From Haloarcula marismortui ATCC 43049 (GTDB lineage: Archaea > Halobacteriota > Halobacteria > Halobacteriales > Haloarculaceae), in contig NC_006396.1 of assembly GCF_000011085.1 (NCBI RefSeq), positions 1,054,001-1,118,000 on the forward strand: a stretch of DNA of 64,000 bases, written 5' to 3'. Positions 25,964 to 36,590 of the stretch are shown piece by piece (the stretch's first letter is position 1; every line of letters starts with the position of its first letter). Made by a program: the position numbers and the translations under genes. Below the pieces are notes generated by a model that saw only the letters and a list, made by a program, of their open reading frames with translations, was not told the DNA's origin and did not search any database.

Positions 25964-28459
25964 TTAGTCACCTCCCACACGTGATGTTTCAGCGCCAGTT
26001 CCACGCGGGTTGTCCGTTTCGTACTTCTCCGTGTCAAGGTCGTCAGGAGCCGGCTCGACGGCGACACGGACATCGTAGAACGACATTGTCTGGCCGACTT
26101 CGCTGACCTCGTTGTGCGTGAGGTCGTTGTGGTGACCCTTGAGGTAGTCACGCGACCACCATCCCTGGTCAGTGTTTACCAGCCCCGGCTGGAATGCCTC
26201 GTTGTATTTTGCCTTCACAATCATCTCGCCGCGGTCGTTGTACACGCGGACGTACTCGCCGTCCTCGATACCACGAGCTTTCGCATCCGATGGATGGATG
26301 TCCAGCTGCGGCTCGGGGTTGACCTCGCGCACCCAGTTCACCATCTCGTACTGTGAGTGGATGCGGAACCGACTGTGCTTCTGCATGAACATCAGCGGGT
26401 ACTCGTCGGCCTTTTCGTAGTCGTCGGCTGTCCGGTCTTCGAGCGGCCGTGGGACGTCGAACGTCACGCCCTCCTCGCTCGGGGCGTCATCGTCGTACAT
26501 TTTGATGCGCCCCGTGTCGGTGGGGAACTCGTCGGTGTACTTGACGATGGGAACGTCCTGCTTCTTTTGAGTCCCCTGCTCGAACAGCGTCTCGAAATCG
26601 ATGGCGTCGTCCCGGCTGGCGAGTTCCCGAAGCATCTCGCGTTTCGTCTCCGGGAAGTAGTCGCCGAAGCCGAGTCGTTCCGCGAGCCCGCGAACCGCGT
26701 AGTAGTCGTCTCTGGCCTCCCACATCGGTTCTTGCACCTTGTGTCGGTACCCGAGGTGTGGATGGGACCCCCAGCCAGAAGTGATGTCCTCCTGTTCGAA
26801 CCAGTGTGGGGCCGGGAGGATGATGTCCGCGTGCTGGACCGTATCCGTGTGGTGCATATCCGCGACCACGTACATTTCAAGGCTCCTGATGGCCTTTCTG
26901 AACCGCTGGCGGTCCGGGAACTGGTTCCCCATCATGTTCGACTCGATAGAGTAGACAGCCCTGACCTTGTGCGGGTCACCGTCGATCATCGCGTCCGGGT
27001 ATTCGGGGAAGAACAGCGACGGTCCGGGGTCGGCGTCCTCCGGAGTGCCCCAGCCACCGGTACTGAGCGACGCACCGCCGGCATGGTGCGCGTGGATGTT
27101 TCCGTGCCGACCGTAGTCACCGGTCAGCCCCATCAGCATCGCATAGGTCTGGCCGAAGACGTGCCCGTGTTTGTACCGCCCGATCGCGTAACTCGGGGCG
27201 ATGCCACCGGGGCCACGAGTCGCCAGCCATCGGACTGCAGTGCGGATGTTCTCCGCGTCGACGCCGGTCTTCTCCGCGACTTTCGATGGGGCGTAGTCAG
27301 CGACGTGGTCCCGGAGTCTGGTCAGCGCTGTCTCACATTCGATGCCGTCGACAGTGAACTCCCCAAAGAGGGCATACGGGCCGTCGGTCTCAGGTTCGAG
27401 TTCGACCGGCGTGTTGCTCCCCTGCTCGACGGCGACAACCTGGTCATCGCTGCCGTCGTCGAAGACGGTGCTCGATTTGAGCAGGTCACCAGTGTCTTTC
27501 CGGACCAGCGCCGGACCGGTCGTCCGCTTCCGAAGGAACTGTTCGTCGTACGTCTCGTCTTCGAAGACGGTGTGCATCATCGCAAGGGCGAGATGCACGT
27601 CTTTCCCGGGCTTGACCGGGAGCCACAGGTCGGCTTTCGACGCTGTCGTCGTATATACCGGGTCCACCACGACAAGCTTCGCGCCGCTCTCGACGGCATC
27701 GAGAACCTTTGAGGCGTCCATCTGGAACTGACTGGAGAAGATGTCCGACCCCCAGACGATGATGGTGTTCGCGTTCTCCCAGTCCTCGGCCTCGTTCGTC
27801 GGTGGCAGGAAGAAGCCGGTCCCAGTGACCCGGTTGAATCCGCGACCGACGTTGGCGTCGATTCCCCATGCAGACTGGGTTGAGCCGAATAGAGAGGCCA
27901 GGCGGCTGAACGCCTTGCCGGTCTGGCCGTAGTTCCCCGACCCCTCATGGAAGAGGACGCTCTCTGCGCCGTGGTCTGTTTTCAACGACTGCATCTTGTC
28001 GGCGACGAGGTCGAGCGCCTCGTCCCACGAGACGCGCTCGAACTCGGCATCCGGACCGCGGCCGTCGGGATTGGGGTCGTCGGGCGACCAGTCGGTGCGC
28101 TTCATCGGGTATTTCAGTCTCGTCGGGTCGTACACGCGCTGGGTGTGTGAGAGCCCGAGCACACAGGCCCGCTTGTACTGCTCATCTTCCGGCGGGTGTG
28201 GCTCGACCTTTCTCACCTGTCCGTCACGGACGTGGACATCGATGGGACACTTCCCGCGACAGTTCGGCGAACAGACGGTCTGGATGACGTCATTTTGCCC
28301 GACGTAGTTCTCGATACCCGTGTTGTGCTTTGACGCCGCCGTGTGGTCCCCGCGTTCGGCCAGTCCCTGAAGGAACTCACCGCCGCCGAGACCAAGGGCA
28401 GCAGCCGCTCCCCCGGCTTTCAGTACATCACGCCGATACAGCCCATCGTTGTCAGTCAT
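25964..28459 (-). CDS. dmsA: DmsA-like molybdopterin oxidoreductase, catalytic subunit
   Basis: An 831-residue molybdoenzyme with a Tat signal (YRRDVLKAGGAAAALGLGGG, 8-27) and a cluster site Cys63, Cys67, Cys71 and Cys99 (VCSPNCRGKC). The C-terminus has the molybdopterin-binding pattern (MFMQKHSRFRIHSQYEMVNW, IEDGEYVRVYNDRG). The dmsR-E-A-B-C-D gene order fits the haloarchaeal DMSO/TMAO reductase. The residue at the likely molybdenum-ligand position appears to be Asp201 (WGIDANVGRGFN) rather than Ser, so the true acceptor is not certain. ATG at 28459 is chosen because it overlaps the dmsE stop (ATGACTGA). Confidence 0.88.
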   Translation of the reverse strand: MTDNDGLYRRDVLKAGGAAAALGLGGGEFLQGLAERGDHTAASKHNTGIENYVGQNDVIQTVCSPNCRGKCPIDVHVRDGQVRKVEPHPPEDEQYKRACVLGLSHTQRVYDPTRLKYPMKRTDWSPDDPNPDGRGPDAEFERVSWDEALDLVADKMQSLKTDHGAESVLFHEGSGNYGQTGKAFSRLASLFGSTQSAWGIDANVGRGFNRVTGTGFFLPPTNEAEDWENANTIIVWGSDIFSSQFQMDASKVLDAVESGAKLVVVDPVYTTTASKADLWLPVKPGKDVHLALAMMHTVFEDETYDEQFLRKRTTGPALVRKDTGDLLKSSTVFDDGSDDQVVAVEQGSNTPVELEPETDGPYALFGEFTVDGIECETALTRLRDHVADYAPSKVAEKTGVDAENIRTAVRWLATRGPGGIAPSYAIGRYKHGHVFGQTYAMLMGLTGDYGRHGNIHAHHAGGASLSTGGWGTPEDADPGPSLFFPEYPDAMIDGDPHKVRAVYSIESNMMGNQFPDRQRFRKAIRSLEMYVVADMHHTDTVQHADIILPAPHWFEQEDITSGWGSHPHLGYRHKVQEPMWEARDDYYAVRGLAERLGFGDYFPETKREMLRELASRDDAIDFETLFEQGTQKKQDVPIVKYTDEFPTDTGRIKMYDDDAPSEEGVTFDVPRPLEDRTADDYEKADEYPLMFMQKHSRFRIHSQYEMVNWVREVNPEPQLDIHPSDAKARGIEDGEYVRVYNDRGEMIVKAKYNEAFQPGLVNTDQGWWSRDYLKGHHNDLTHNEVSEVGQTMSFYDVRVAVEPAPDDLDTEKYETDNPRGTGAETSRVGGD

Positions 28460-28694
28460 CGTCGAATCCCTCAGGTTTGGTCGGTCGCTCGTCTGCACCG
28501 AACTCCGCCAGCACCGCCTCGTGGTACTTTTCGTGGAATTCGGCGTCGCTCAGCTCCCCATTTGAGACGCGGATCGCGTCACGAGCCATCCGTAGCCCCA
28601 GATCAGTATCGTACTCGACGCCGTCGAGCATCGCTGTTGCTTCATCTTCCCACTCCTCAATCGGCGTCAATCTCGGTTGCTGTGGGTTATTCAT
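28452..28694 (-). CDS. dmsE: Small acidic protein preceding dmsA (DmsE-like)
   Basis: An 80-residue acidic protein (RLTPIEEWEDEATAMLDGVEYDTDLGLRMARDAIRVSNGELSDAEFHEKYHEAVLAEFG) with no signal, Cys residues or membrane span. Its position between the regulator and dmsA matches the gene called dmsE in haloarchaeal dmsREABCD clusters. From memory, related proteins are annotated as a ferredoxin N-terminal-like domain, but there are no cluster ligands here. It may be a cytoplasmic maturation partner. Its stop overlaps the dmsA start by 8 nt. Confidence 0.72.
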   Translation of the reverse strand: MNNPQQPRLTPIEEWEDEATAMLDGVEYDTDLGLRMARDAIRVSNGELSDAEFHEKYHEAVLAEFGADERPTKPEGFDDD

Positions 28695-28753
28695 GGCTCT
28701 AGTTGTCGATTGCTCTCGGAACTCGGTAGGAAACGCGCTGTATTATGAAGGGG

Positions 28754-28764
28754 TTTAAATACAG
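28754..28764 (-). promoter_or_regulatory. TATA box of the dmsEABCD operon
   Basis: The minus strand reads TGTATTTAAAC here, 60-70 nt before the dmsE ATG, giving a leader of about 35 nt. Upstream on the minus strand, GGTTC occurs twice about 20 nt apart (28770-28795), as possible factor-binding half-sites. The palindrome seen before narA is absent here, so the DmsR-like factor probably reads another site. Confidence 0.5.
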
Positions 28765-28946
28765 GTGAGAACCGCGCCACTCAGCTTGAACCCACGGTGT
28801 AGCCGATAGGCCGATGGCGTGTCGAGAAGCTAGACTGCCGACCGAAACGCGGTTTCACCCATGGAACGGCCTGTTCGCGTTTGTCTCGGTCGCTACAACG
28901 CCGGCGTCGATGCTACCGCCAGTACGTCCTGACCGAAAAAATGAGG

Positions 28947-29585
28947 TTACGGGTCGAAGGCGGCCGTCGCGAGTTTCGATTCAACGGCGTTCAGGCGCTG
29001 AGAGAGCGCAGATTTCGAGATACCGAGTGTCGATGCGAGGTCGTCGAGAGTCGTCTGTCTGGGCTGCTGGTAGTAGCCTTCGTCGACCGCGATTATCGCT
29101 GCTTCCCGTTGTTTTGTCGTGAGACAGGCGAGGTCGACAGTCGCAGGGTCCGACTCTGTCTTGTTGTCCTGCCGGGATGTCAGCCGTCGCAGGCGCACTC
29201 GTTCAGCCGCTGGTTGCAACTGCTCGACCAGCTCGCTGATGACGCTCCGGTCTGAGACGTACGTCTCGATAAAAAGTGAGTCACCGTCTACGCGCCGGGT
29301 TCGTGGTACACACCCGACCTCGCTAAACGCCAGACAGAGACAGGCGTCCCCGACCTGATTTGTCGAATGCAGGACCCGCGGGGTACCAGTTTCATCAGAG
29401 ACGGTCATCTCCGCGTGACAGACTCCGTCGTCGATCTGGTTATGAACGTTCTCGATGTCTGCATCCGGATCCGAAAGTGGACACGAACAGTCATCGGGCA
29501 GTTCAATTTCAAACAGAACCTCAATGGTCCGTTCGGAAGCGGTGCCCGTTGTTGTCCCTGTGAGCCCGCTTTCGGATTGGTCCAT
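28947..29585 (-). CDS. dmsR: DmsR-like HTH regulator
   Basis: A 212-residue protein with a bacterio-opsin activator-type helix-turn-helix at the C-terminus (LTTKQREAAIIAVDEGYYQQPRQTTLDDLASTL, then KSALSQRL). Cys82, Cys84 and Cys92 form the same C-x-C-x7-C motif as the NarO-like protein, and Cys33, Cys35 and Cys56 lie upstream. It probably senses redox state and activates the dms operon that follows. A TATA box (CGTATTTAAC, 29611-29620) lies 26-35 nt before the start, giving an almost leaderless mRNA. Confidence 0.82.
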   Translation of the reverse strand: MDQSESGLTGTTTGTASERTIEVLFEIELPDDCSCPLSDPDADIENVHNQIDDGVCHAEMTVSDETGTPRVLHSTNQVGDACLCLAFSEVGCVPRTRRVDGDSLFIETYVSDRSVISELVEQLQPAAERVRLRRLTSRQDNKTESDPATVDLACLTTKQREAAIIAVDEGYYQQPRQTTLDDLASTLGISKSALSQRLNAVESKLATAAFDP

Positions 29586-29821
29586 TCTGTCTGTTCATCT
29601 CCGACGTTCAGTTAAATACGTTTTGTCGATTCTCATCGTAACCGACAGACATCGGCAGGTTTGTCCAGAACGTTCATAGAGAATAGCTTCCTGACGTCAC
29701 GACGGCTCCGAATATGAACTGTGCCACGTCGTGTCTCAGATAGACGGCGTCGGGGCCATGTTCACATGTTGGTGTCACCAGAGACACAAGATAAATGCCG
29801 CCTCCGCCTGATACATCGACA

Positions 29822-31615
29822 ATGGTCCTCTCGGACGTTTTGCTTGCCCCCCTGGGACTGGCCGCCCTCCTCCTTACGGTGCCGATCGTCGTGCTGTATC
29901 TCATTCGACCGGACCCGCAGGAACTCACGCTGCCGACGTTCCAGTTTCTCGTCGCCGGAGAACGCCAGCAGTCAGCGACGCCGTTTCTCGAACGGATCTC
30001 ACGGAGCCTGCTGCTGCTGTTGCAGGTGCTGGTCGTGCTGGTGCTCGCGGTCGGACTGGCGACACCGTACGTCACCGTCTCCGAGCGGGCGACAGTAGCG
30101 GAGACGGTCATCGTCGTCGACACGAGCGCGTCAATGCAGACCGACGCTGACGGCCAGACGCGCTTCCAGCAGGCCGTCGCGGCCGCCCGAGATGAGGTGA
30201 CTGGGACAACCTCTGTCGTCACGACGACCAACGGTGGCGAGGTGGTACTCCAGCGTGGCACGCCGACAGCGGCCCAAGGAACGCTGGACGGACTCAGTCC
30301 GACGGATGCGCCGGGAGCGCTCAGCGGCGCTATCTCGCAGGCAGCCTCGCTCGCCGGCGAGAACGCCAGAGTCGTCGTCCTGAGCGATTTCGCGGGCGAG
30401 GAGTGGACGACCGCGGTCACGACGGCTCGCGGGCGCGGGCTCTCCGTCGACCTCCAGCAGTTCGACGGTGGGGGCGACGGGAACGTCGGCTTCATCGACC
30501 GGCGGTTCTCCGGCTCGGCGGTGACGCTGTCGGTGAAAAACTACGGCGACTCGACCGTGACCCGGACCGTCCGGCTCGGGAACGCCCGGCAAGAGCTCCA
30601 GCTCGGGCCCGACGACGTGGGTTCGGTGACGCTCCCGGTCCCGGCCAGTGGGAGTGAGGCCCGGCTTAGCCCAGGCGACAGTTTCCCAACGGATGACAGC
30701 GTTTACGTCGCCGCACCGGCGGACGCGGCCGTCGACGTGCTGGTGCTGACAAACGACCGGAACCGGTACCTGACCACCGCGCTGTCGGTCGTTGACCGGG
30801 TGAACGTGACAGTCAGGCAGCCGCCGACAACGATTCAGGGCGACTACGACATCATCCTGTACAGCAACGTCGACAGGAGTTCGTTGCTCCCCGGGAACGT
30901 CGAAACCGGGCGCGAACTGGTCGAAGACGGTGGCGGCGTGGCGGTGCTGGCACAGGACAACCTCCCGCAGCGGTACCGGGACCTCCTCCTCATCGAACCC
31001 GGCGAGACCAAGGCGGGCGCGACGGTGGGCCAGACAGCACAGACACAGCTCACCCGCGGCATCGACTTCCAGCCTCCCGAGGAGTACGTTTCGGGCTCGC
31101 TGCGCTCCGGGTCGGCCCAGGTACAACTGAGCGACGGGACGCCGCTCATTGCGACCGAGGACCGGAACGGTGGCCGCCTCATGTACTACGGCTACATCGA
31201 GGACCGGTCCAGCTTCAAGTTCAATTACCAGTACCCCGTGTTCTGGAAGCGGGCAGTGTACTACCTCGCGGACAGGGAACCGCTCCCGGCGCTGAACCAC
31301 GAGACCGGCGAGACCGTCCGGTTCGGAAACACCACTGTCGAGGGGCCGGCTGGCCCTGTCTCCGGGAATTCGGTCCCGCTCCAGCGTGCCGGCCTCTACC
31401 GGAGCCAGAGCCGGCAGGTGAGTGCGTCGCTGCTGGACGAAAGCGAGTCAAACACCAATGTCGAAGCACTCGACCAGCGCTCCGGGACGGCCGGGAACCT
31501 CACCCGGACCGAACGGCGGTCGGTGCCACAGCCGTTGACCGAGTACGTCGCGCTAGGCGGGCTGGTACTCGCACTGGCCGAGGTCGGCTATCTCCGCCGG
31601 CGGGGTGACCTCTGA
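29822..31615 (+). CDS. BatA/VWA-domain membrane protein
   Basis: A 597-residue protein. The N-terminus is an aerotolerance-type BatA module with two membrane helices (VLLAPLGLAALLLTVPIVVLYLIRP and LLLLLQVLVVLVLAVGL). A von Willebrand A domain follows with the metal-site motif DTSAS (about 99-103). A large extracytoplasmic part and a C-terminal helix (YVALGGLVLALAEVGYL) complete it. The start at 29822 is favoured because AGATAAAT lies 28-35 nt upstream. It opens a seven-ORF coupled operon with a MoxR ATPase, and MoxR ATPases act on VWA partners in other systems. Confidence 0.85.
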   Translation: MVLSDVLLAPLGLAALLLTVPIVVLYLIRPDPQELTLPTFQFLVAGERQQSATPFLERISRSLLLLLQVLVVLVLAVGLATPYVTVSERATVAETVIVVDTSASMQTDADGQTRFQQAVAAARDEVTGTTSVVTTTNGGEVVLQRGTPTAAQGTLDGLSPTDAPGALSGAISQAASLAGENARVVVLSDFAGEEWTTAVTTARGRGLSVDLQQFDGGGDGNVGFIDRRFSGSAVTLSVKNYGDSTVTRTVRLGNARQELQLGPDDVGSVTLPVPASGSEARLSPGDSFPTDDSVYVAAPADAAVDVLVLTNDRNRYLTTALSVVDRVNVTVRQPPTTIQGDYDIILYSNVDRSSLLPGNVETGRELVEDGGGVAVLAQDNLPQRYRDLLLIEPGETKAGATVGQTAQTQLTRGIDFQPPEEYVSGSLRSGSAQVQLSDGTPLIATEDRNGGRLMYYGYIEDRSSFKFNYQYPVFWKRAVYYLADREPLPALNHETGETVRFGNTTVEGPAGPVSGNSVPLQRAGLYRSQSRQVSASLLDESESNTNVEALDQRSGTAGNLTRTERRSVPQPLTEYVALGGLVLALAEVGYLRRRGDL

Positions 31616-33981
31616 TGGCGGTCTCCTACACCCTCACAGAAGGACTCACCGTTGGTGTCGAGCAGCTGTGGCCGCTGCTGGCCCTGCCAGTCGCCGTCGG
31701 GCTCCTCGCATATCTCATCCGGCGTGGCGAGGGCGGGACGCGGTCGGCCTCGAACCGGAGCCGCCGACTCCTGCTTGCCAGCCGCGTGCTCATCGTCTGC
31801 CTGCTCGTGCTCGGTGCGATGGAGCCGTACACCGTCCAGACCCGGGAGACACCGGGCGAGCCGGGCGTGACACTGCTGACAGACGACTCCGCGAGCATGG
31901 GCATCTATCCGAACACGACCGACGCGCTGGTACGGGATATCGAGGACGAGGGCGTCCCGGTGACGCGGGCGACGATCGGTAGCGGGTCGAACTCGCGGCT
32001 CGGCGACGGCGTAGCGGCAAACCTCCAGGAAAACGGGACGGTCGTCGTCGTCTCCGACGGTCGTGTCACGGAGGGACGAAGCCTTGCAACGGCTGCCGAG
32101 GACGCCGCCGGGCTCAACGCGACCGTCCACAGCGTCACTCCCCAGTCGCCACGAACAGAGCGAGCCGTGACGATAGCCGGGCCGTCGACGGTGAGTCGCG
32201 GCGTCCGGTCGCAGTACACCGTCTCGATGGAGGGCGTGAGCGTCCTCGAACCAGTGCCCGTGGAGGTGACCATCGACGGAGAAACGGTCACCGAGGGCGA
32301 ACTCCGGCCGGACGGGACGCTCACCGTCGACCACACGTTCGAGGCGCTCGGGTCACACCGGGTGACCGCGACGCTGTCCGGCGACGACGAGTACGCGCGA
32401 AACGACGTGTTCTACAAGAGCGTCCGCGTCGTCGAACAGCCCGACGTGCTGTACGTCTCACAGGGAGAGTACCCGCTGCGGAACTACCTCGACTCGCTGT
32501 ACAACGTCTCGACGGCCTCGTCAGTCCCGGCGGACCTCGATGACTACGCCGCCGTCGTCATGCAAGACACGCCGTCGGGCAATATGGGGAACACCACTGC
32601 CCTGCAGGACTTCGTCATCAACGGCGGCGGGCTGGTCGTCGCGGGCGGCGACAACGCCTACGAGAACGGCGGTTACGAGACGTCGCCGGTGGCCTCGATG
32701 CTCCCGGTCCGGGTGGGGAACGCGACCGGCGGCGAGTCGAACATTGTCATCCTCGTCGACGTGTCCGGCAGCGCTGAGAGCGGCCTCTCGGTACAGAAAG
32801 CTGTCGCGCTTGACGTGCTCGACCAGCTCGGCGACGAGAATCAGGTGGGTGTCGTTGCGTTCAACCAGAACGCGTACCGCGTCTCGGAGATGCAAGCGCT
32901 CGGTCAGAACCGGGCAGAGACTGCCGATAAGATACGGCGGCTTGAAAGCGGCGGCGCGACGGACATCGCCGTCGGACTTCAGGGCGCTGACGAACTGCTG
33001 GACGACCGCGAGGGGACGATCATCCTCCTCAGTGACGGGCAGGACCGGCTCGGCCCGCCGGCGGCCGTTGCCAACCAACTGGGCCGCGAGGGGACCCGCG
33101 TCGTCTCGGTCGGCGTCGGCAAGCGCGTCGGCGTCGCGACGATGCGCCAGATCGCCAGCGAGTCCGGCGGCTCGTACTTTGCGGCCGACGAGACCGAGCG
33201 CCTGCGGCTCCTCTTTGGCGGCTCCTCGCGGCGCTACCAGGGCGAAAACCTCACCATCGTCACGGAGGACACGTTCATCACCGCCGGCGTCGAGCTGACG
33301 GCCAATCCCGGCCAGGCGAACAACGTCCAAGTCAAGCCCGGAGCGGACTATCAGGTCGCCACCGCGGACGGGAAGCCGGCCATCGCCTCCTGGCGGTTTG
33401 GGCTGGGCCGCGTGGTCTCTATTACCGCCTACGATTCGGATAACACGATGGGCGGCCTGCTCGACCGACCGGACTCGCTAGTCGTCACGAAATCGGTCAA
33501 CTACGCGGTGGGTGACCCCATGCGCACACAAACCGGCGTCACAGCGGTCGGCGATGCCCGCGTGGGACGGCCAACGACGCTGACCTACCAGGGCGATAGC
33601 CGCCCGGACGCGGCAAACATCTCCTTCCGTCAGGTCGGCGACGGCCGGTATCGCGGCGAGTTTACGCCCAGAGAAGCGGGGTATCAGGCGGCGCTCGACA
33701 CTGAATATGCGGCGAACTACCCCGTCGAGTACGCTTCCTTCGGCCCAAGTGACAGCCTCGATGCGCTCGTCGAAACGACCGGCGGACAGACTTTCACCCC
33801 AGACCAGGGCGAACAGATAGCCAGTGAGGCACGCCAGAAGTCCACCCGGGTCCGCACCGTTCAGGACACCTGGGACTGGGTCGCCCTGCTCGGCGCGCTC
33901 CTGCTGTTCACCGGCGAGGTGGTCGCCCGGCGTGTTCAAGTGTACCGCGGTCGCACCTCTCTGGAGAGTGGGCTCCCGTGA
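31615..33981 (+). CDS. Large VWA-domain membrane protein
   Basis: A 788-residue protein with two N-terminal membrane helices (LWPLLALPVAVGLLAYLI and LLASRVLIVCLLVLGAM) and a C-terminal one (WVALLGALLLFTGEVVA). A central VWA domain carries DVSGS (about 383-387) and TDIAVGLQGADELL. A second DDSAS near residue 90 suggests a degenerate additional VWA-like fold. The middle resembles the glutamine amidotransferase-like/VWA proteins found beside MoxR. The start overlaps the previous stop (TGATG) and the stop overlaps a GTG start. Confidence 0.83.
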   Translation: MAVSYTLTEGLTVGVEQLWPLLALPVAVGLLAYLIRRGEGGTRSASNRSRRLLLASRVLIVCLLVLGAMEPYTVQTRETPGEPGVTLLTDDSASMGIYPNTTDALVRDIEDEGVPVTRATIGSGSNSRLGDGVAANLQENGTVVVVSDGRVTEGRSLATAAEDAAGLNATVHSVTPQSPRTERAVTIAGPSTVSRGVRSQYTVSMEGVSVLEPVPVEVTIDGETVTEGELRPDGTLTVDHTFEALGSHRVTATLSGDDEYARNDVFYKSVRVVEQPDVLYVSQGEYPLRNYLDSLYNVSTASSVPADLDDYAAVVMQDTPSGNMGNTTALQDFVINGGGLVVAGGDNAYENGGYETSPVASMLPVRVGNATGGESNIVILVDVSGSAESGLSVQKAVALDVLDQLGDENQVGVVAFNQNAYRVSEMQALGQNRAETADKIRRLESGGATDIAVGLQGADELLDDREGTIILLSDGQDRLGPPAAVANQLGREGTRVVSVGVGKRVGVATMRQIASESGGSYFAADETERLRLLFGGSSRRYQGENLTIVTEDTFITAGVELTANPGQANNVQVKPGADYQVATADGKPAIASWRFGLGRVVSITAYDSDNTMGGLLDRPDSLVVTKSVNYAVGDPMRTQTGVTAVGDARVGRPTTLTYQGDSRPDAANISFRQVGDGRYRGEFTPREAGYQAALDTEYAANYPVEYASFGPSDSLDALVETTGGQTFTPDQGEQIASEARQKSTRVRTVQDTWDWVALLGALLLFTGEVVARRVQVYRGRTSLESGLP

Positions 33982-34640
33982 GCGCAATCGGTCGCCGGAT
34001 CAACCTCGGACTCGTGGTGTTCGTCGCCCTCTCGATGGTTGGCACCGGCGGAACGACGGTGCTGTACCAAGACTCAGCCAGCGACCTGCGCTCGCAGAAT
34101 CAGGAGCTTCGCCAGCAAAACGCCGAACTCCGGGAGAATCTAGACGACACCAGAAATGACTTGGAATCTACCCAGACCCGCGTTGACGAACTCGAAGACC
34201 AACTGGAGACGCGGTCGGAGGACGTCGATCAGGTCGCGACCAATCTGAATCAGACAGAAGAACAGTTGAACGCCACAGAGAGCCAGTTAGCAGAGACTCG
34301 GCAGTCGCTCCGGGATAGCGAGGACCGCGTCGAAGAACTAGAGGGGACGGTCGATGACCTGCAGGATGAGCGCGACACGCTCCAAAACGAGGTTGACGAC
34401 CTTGAGTCGACGATCGATGATCTGGAGAGCGAAAACGAGGATCTAGAGGACGAGCGTGCCGAACTGGAGGACCAGGTGTCAGACCTGCAGGACGACATCG
34501 ACAGTCTGGAATCACGGATAAGTACGCTCGAAGACGATATTGAGGAGCTTGAAAACCAGAACCAAGAGCTGCGAGACGATATCGAGACGCTCTGTAGCCA
34601 GCCGGAGAACCAGGAGAAAGCTACCTGCGAGGGCTACTGA
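33978..34640 (+). CDS. Membrane-anchored coiled-coil protein
   Basis: A 220-residue protein with one N-terminal hydrophobic helix (INLGLVVFVALSMVGTGGTTVLY, about 8-30). The next 170 residues form an uninterrupted acidic coiled coil with repeating heptads (LEDQLETRSEDVDQ, LEGTVDDLQDERDTLQ and similar). It ends in a short tail with two Cys (LCSQPENQEKATCEGY). It would project a long rod from the membrane, perhaps spacing or tethering the VWA proteins. The GTG start overlaps the previous stop, confirming operon membership. No catalytic domain is visible. Confidence 0.82.
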   Translation: MSAIGRRINLGLVVFVALSMVGTGGTTVLYQDSASDLRSQNQELRQQNAELRENLDDTRNDLESTQTRVDELEDQLETRSEDVDQVATNLNQTEEQLNATESQLAETRQSLRDSEDRVEELEGTVDDLQDERDTLQNEVDDLESTIDDLESENEDLEDERAELEDQVSDLQDDIDSLESRISTLEDDIEELENQNQELRDDIETLCSQPENQEKATCEGY

Positions 34641-35589
34641 TGGACAAACCAGATACAAACATCGGAGAGAACGGCGGTGAGGAGCCGCCTGAAAGCGAAC
34701 GGGCACAAGCACGCGAACGGATGGCCGCCGCCATCGCCGAGGTGAGACGCGAGGGAAAGAAGGCGGCGTTCGTCTACGCCATCGTTGACGCGGTGTTGCT
34801 CTTTCTTCTGGTGAACATCCTCCTGACTGTCCTCTCGCCGGCCGAACTCCCGACACAGGTGTCGGTTCCGGCGGCGGTGACGGACCCGGTTGAGGCGGCT
34901 GTCGGCCGCTCGGTACCTGCGCTGTCGTTCCCGACAGGCGCAGTCGTTGGCATCGCCATCGGAGTGTGCTGGCTCATCGGCGAGTATCTGTACCGAGTCC
35001 GTCAACCGCTCGTCGAGCAGTTCGAGGCGGCGAACGCGAACGTCACCGACGCGCTCCGAACGGCGCGGGATACGGTGGAAGACGAGGCCGAGACACGGAT
35101 GGCGGCCCGGCTCTACGAGGATGTCCTCGATGGGCTGAAACAGAGTTCAAGCGTCGCGCTCGTCGACAGCCGGCGACTGCTCGGGACGCTTGTTGTCGTT
35201 ATCCTGCTGAGTCTGGCGACAGTGCAGGTAGCCGTCGTGGACATCGGCCTGCTCGACCGCGACCCGGTCGAGACGGAGTCACCAAACGACCGGCCAAGCC
35301 AGTACGAGGGGCTCGAAGACGGCGACGCGATACTCGGCGACAGCGAGGACGTACAGGCGGGCGACGAGAACCTCACCGCCGAGATTGACTCGACGGGCGG
35401 CGACGAAGAAATCGACCGGAGTCAGTCGTTCCCGTCGTCGGACACCGAGGGGCCGGGGAGCGGCAGTGGGACAGTCGACAGCCAGCAGGCCGGGTTCGCC
35501 GGTCAGGAAGACGTCGAGGATGCGGACCTCATCCGCGAGTACAATCTCAGGATTCGAGATCAGGACACAGACGACGAGGACACCGACCC

Positions 35590-35593
<4 letters not shown>
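34640..35593 (+). CDS. Three-span membrane protein of the MoxR operon
   Basis: A 317-residue protein. It has a cytoplasmic acidic start, membrane segments near 49-74, 100-118 and 180-205, a helical polar stretch between the last two (QFEAANANVTDALRTARDTVEDEAE), and an acidic tail of about 100 residues rich in Glu, Asp, Ser and Gly. I do not recognise the family. Both ends overlap neighbours (TGATG and ATGA). It may be a membrane partner of the MoxR ATPase encoded next. Confidence 0.78.
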
Positions 35594-36527
<934 letters not shown>

Positions 36528-36531
<4 letters not shown>

Positions 36532-36590
36532 GCGACTCAGTGACCGCGGTTCAGCGGGCGGCACAGCAAGAATGGGAGGGACAGTCGTGA
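36528..36590 (+). CDS. 20-codon ORF coupled between moxR and the DUF58 gene
   Basis: The ATG (36528) overlaps the moxR stop in ATGA, and the TGA (36588-36590) overlaps the GTG start of the DUF58 gene in GTGA. The encoded peptide (MSDSVTAVQR...WEGQS) is soluble, with a helical look and Glu/Gln-rich end. Every other junction in this operon uses the same overlap style, which supports real translation. It could be a small partner protein or a coupling leader. No homologue can be named. Confidence 0.45.
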
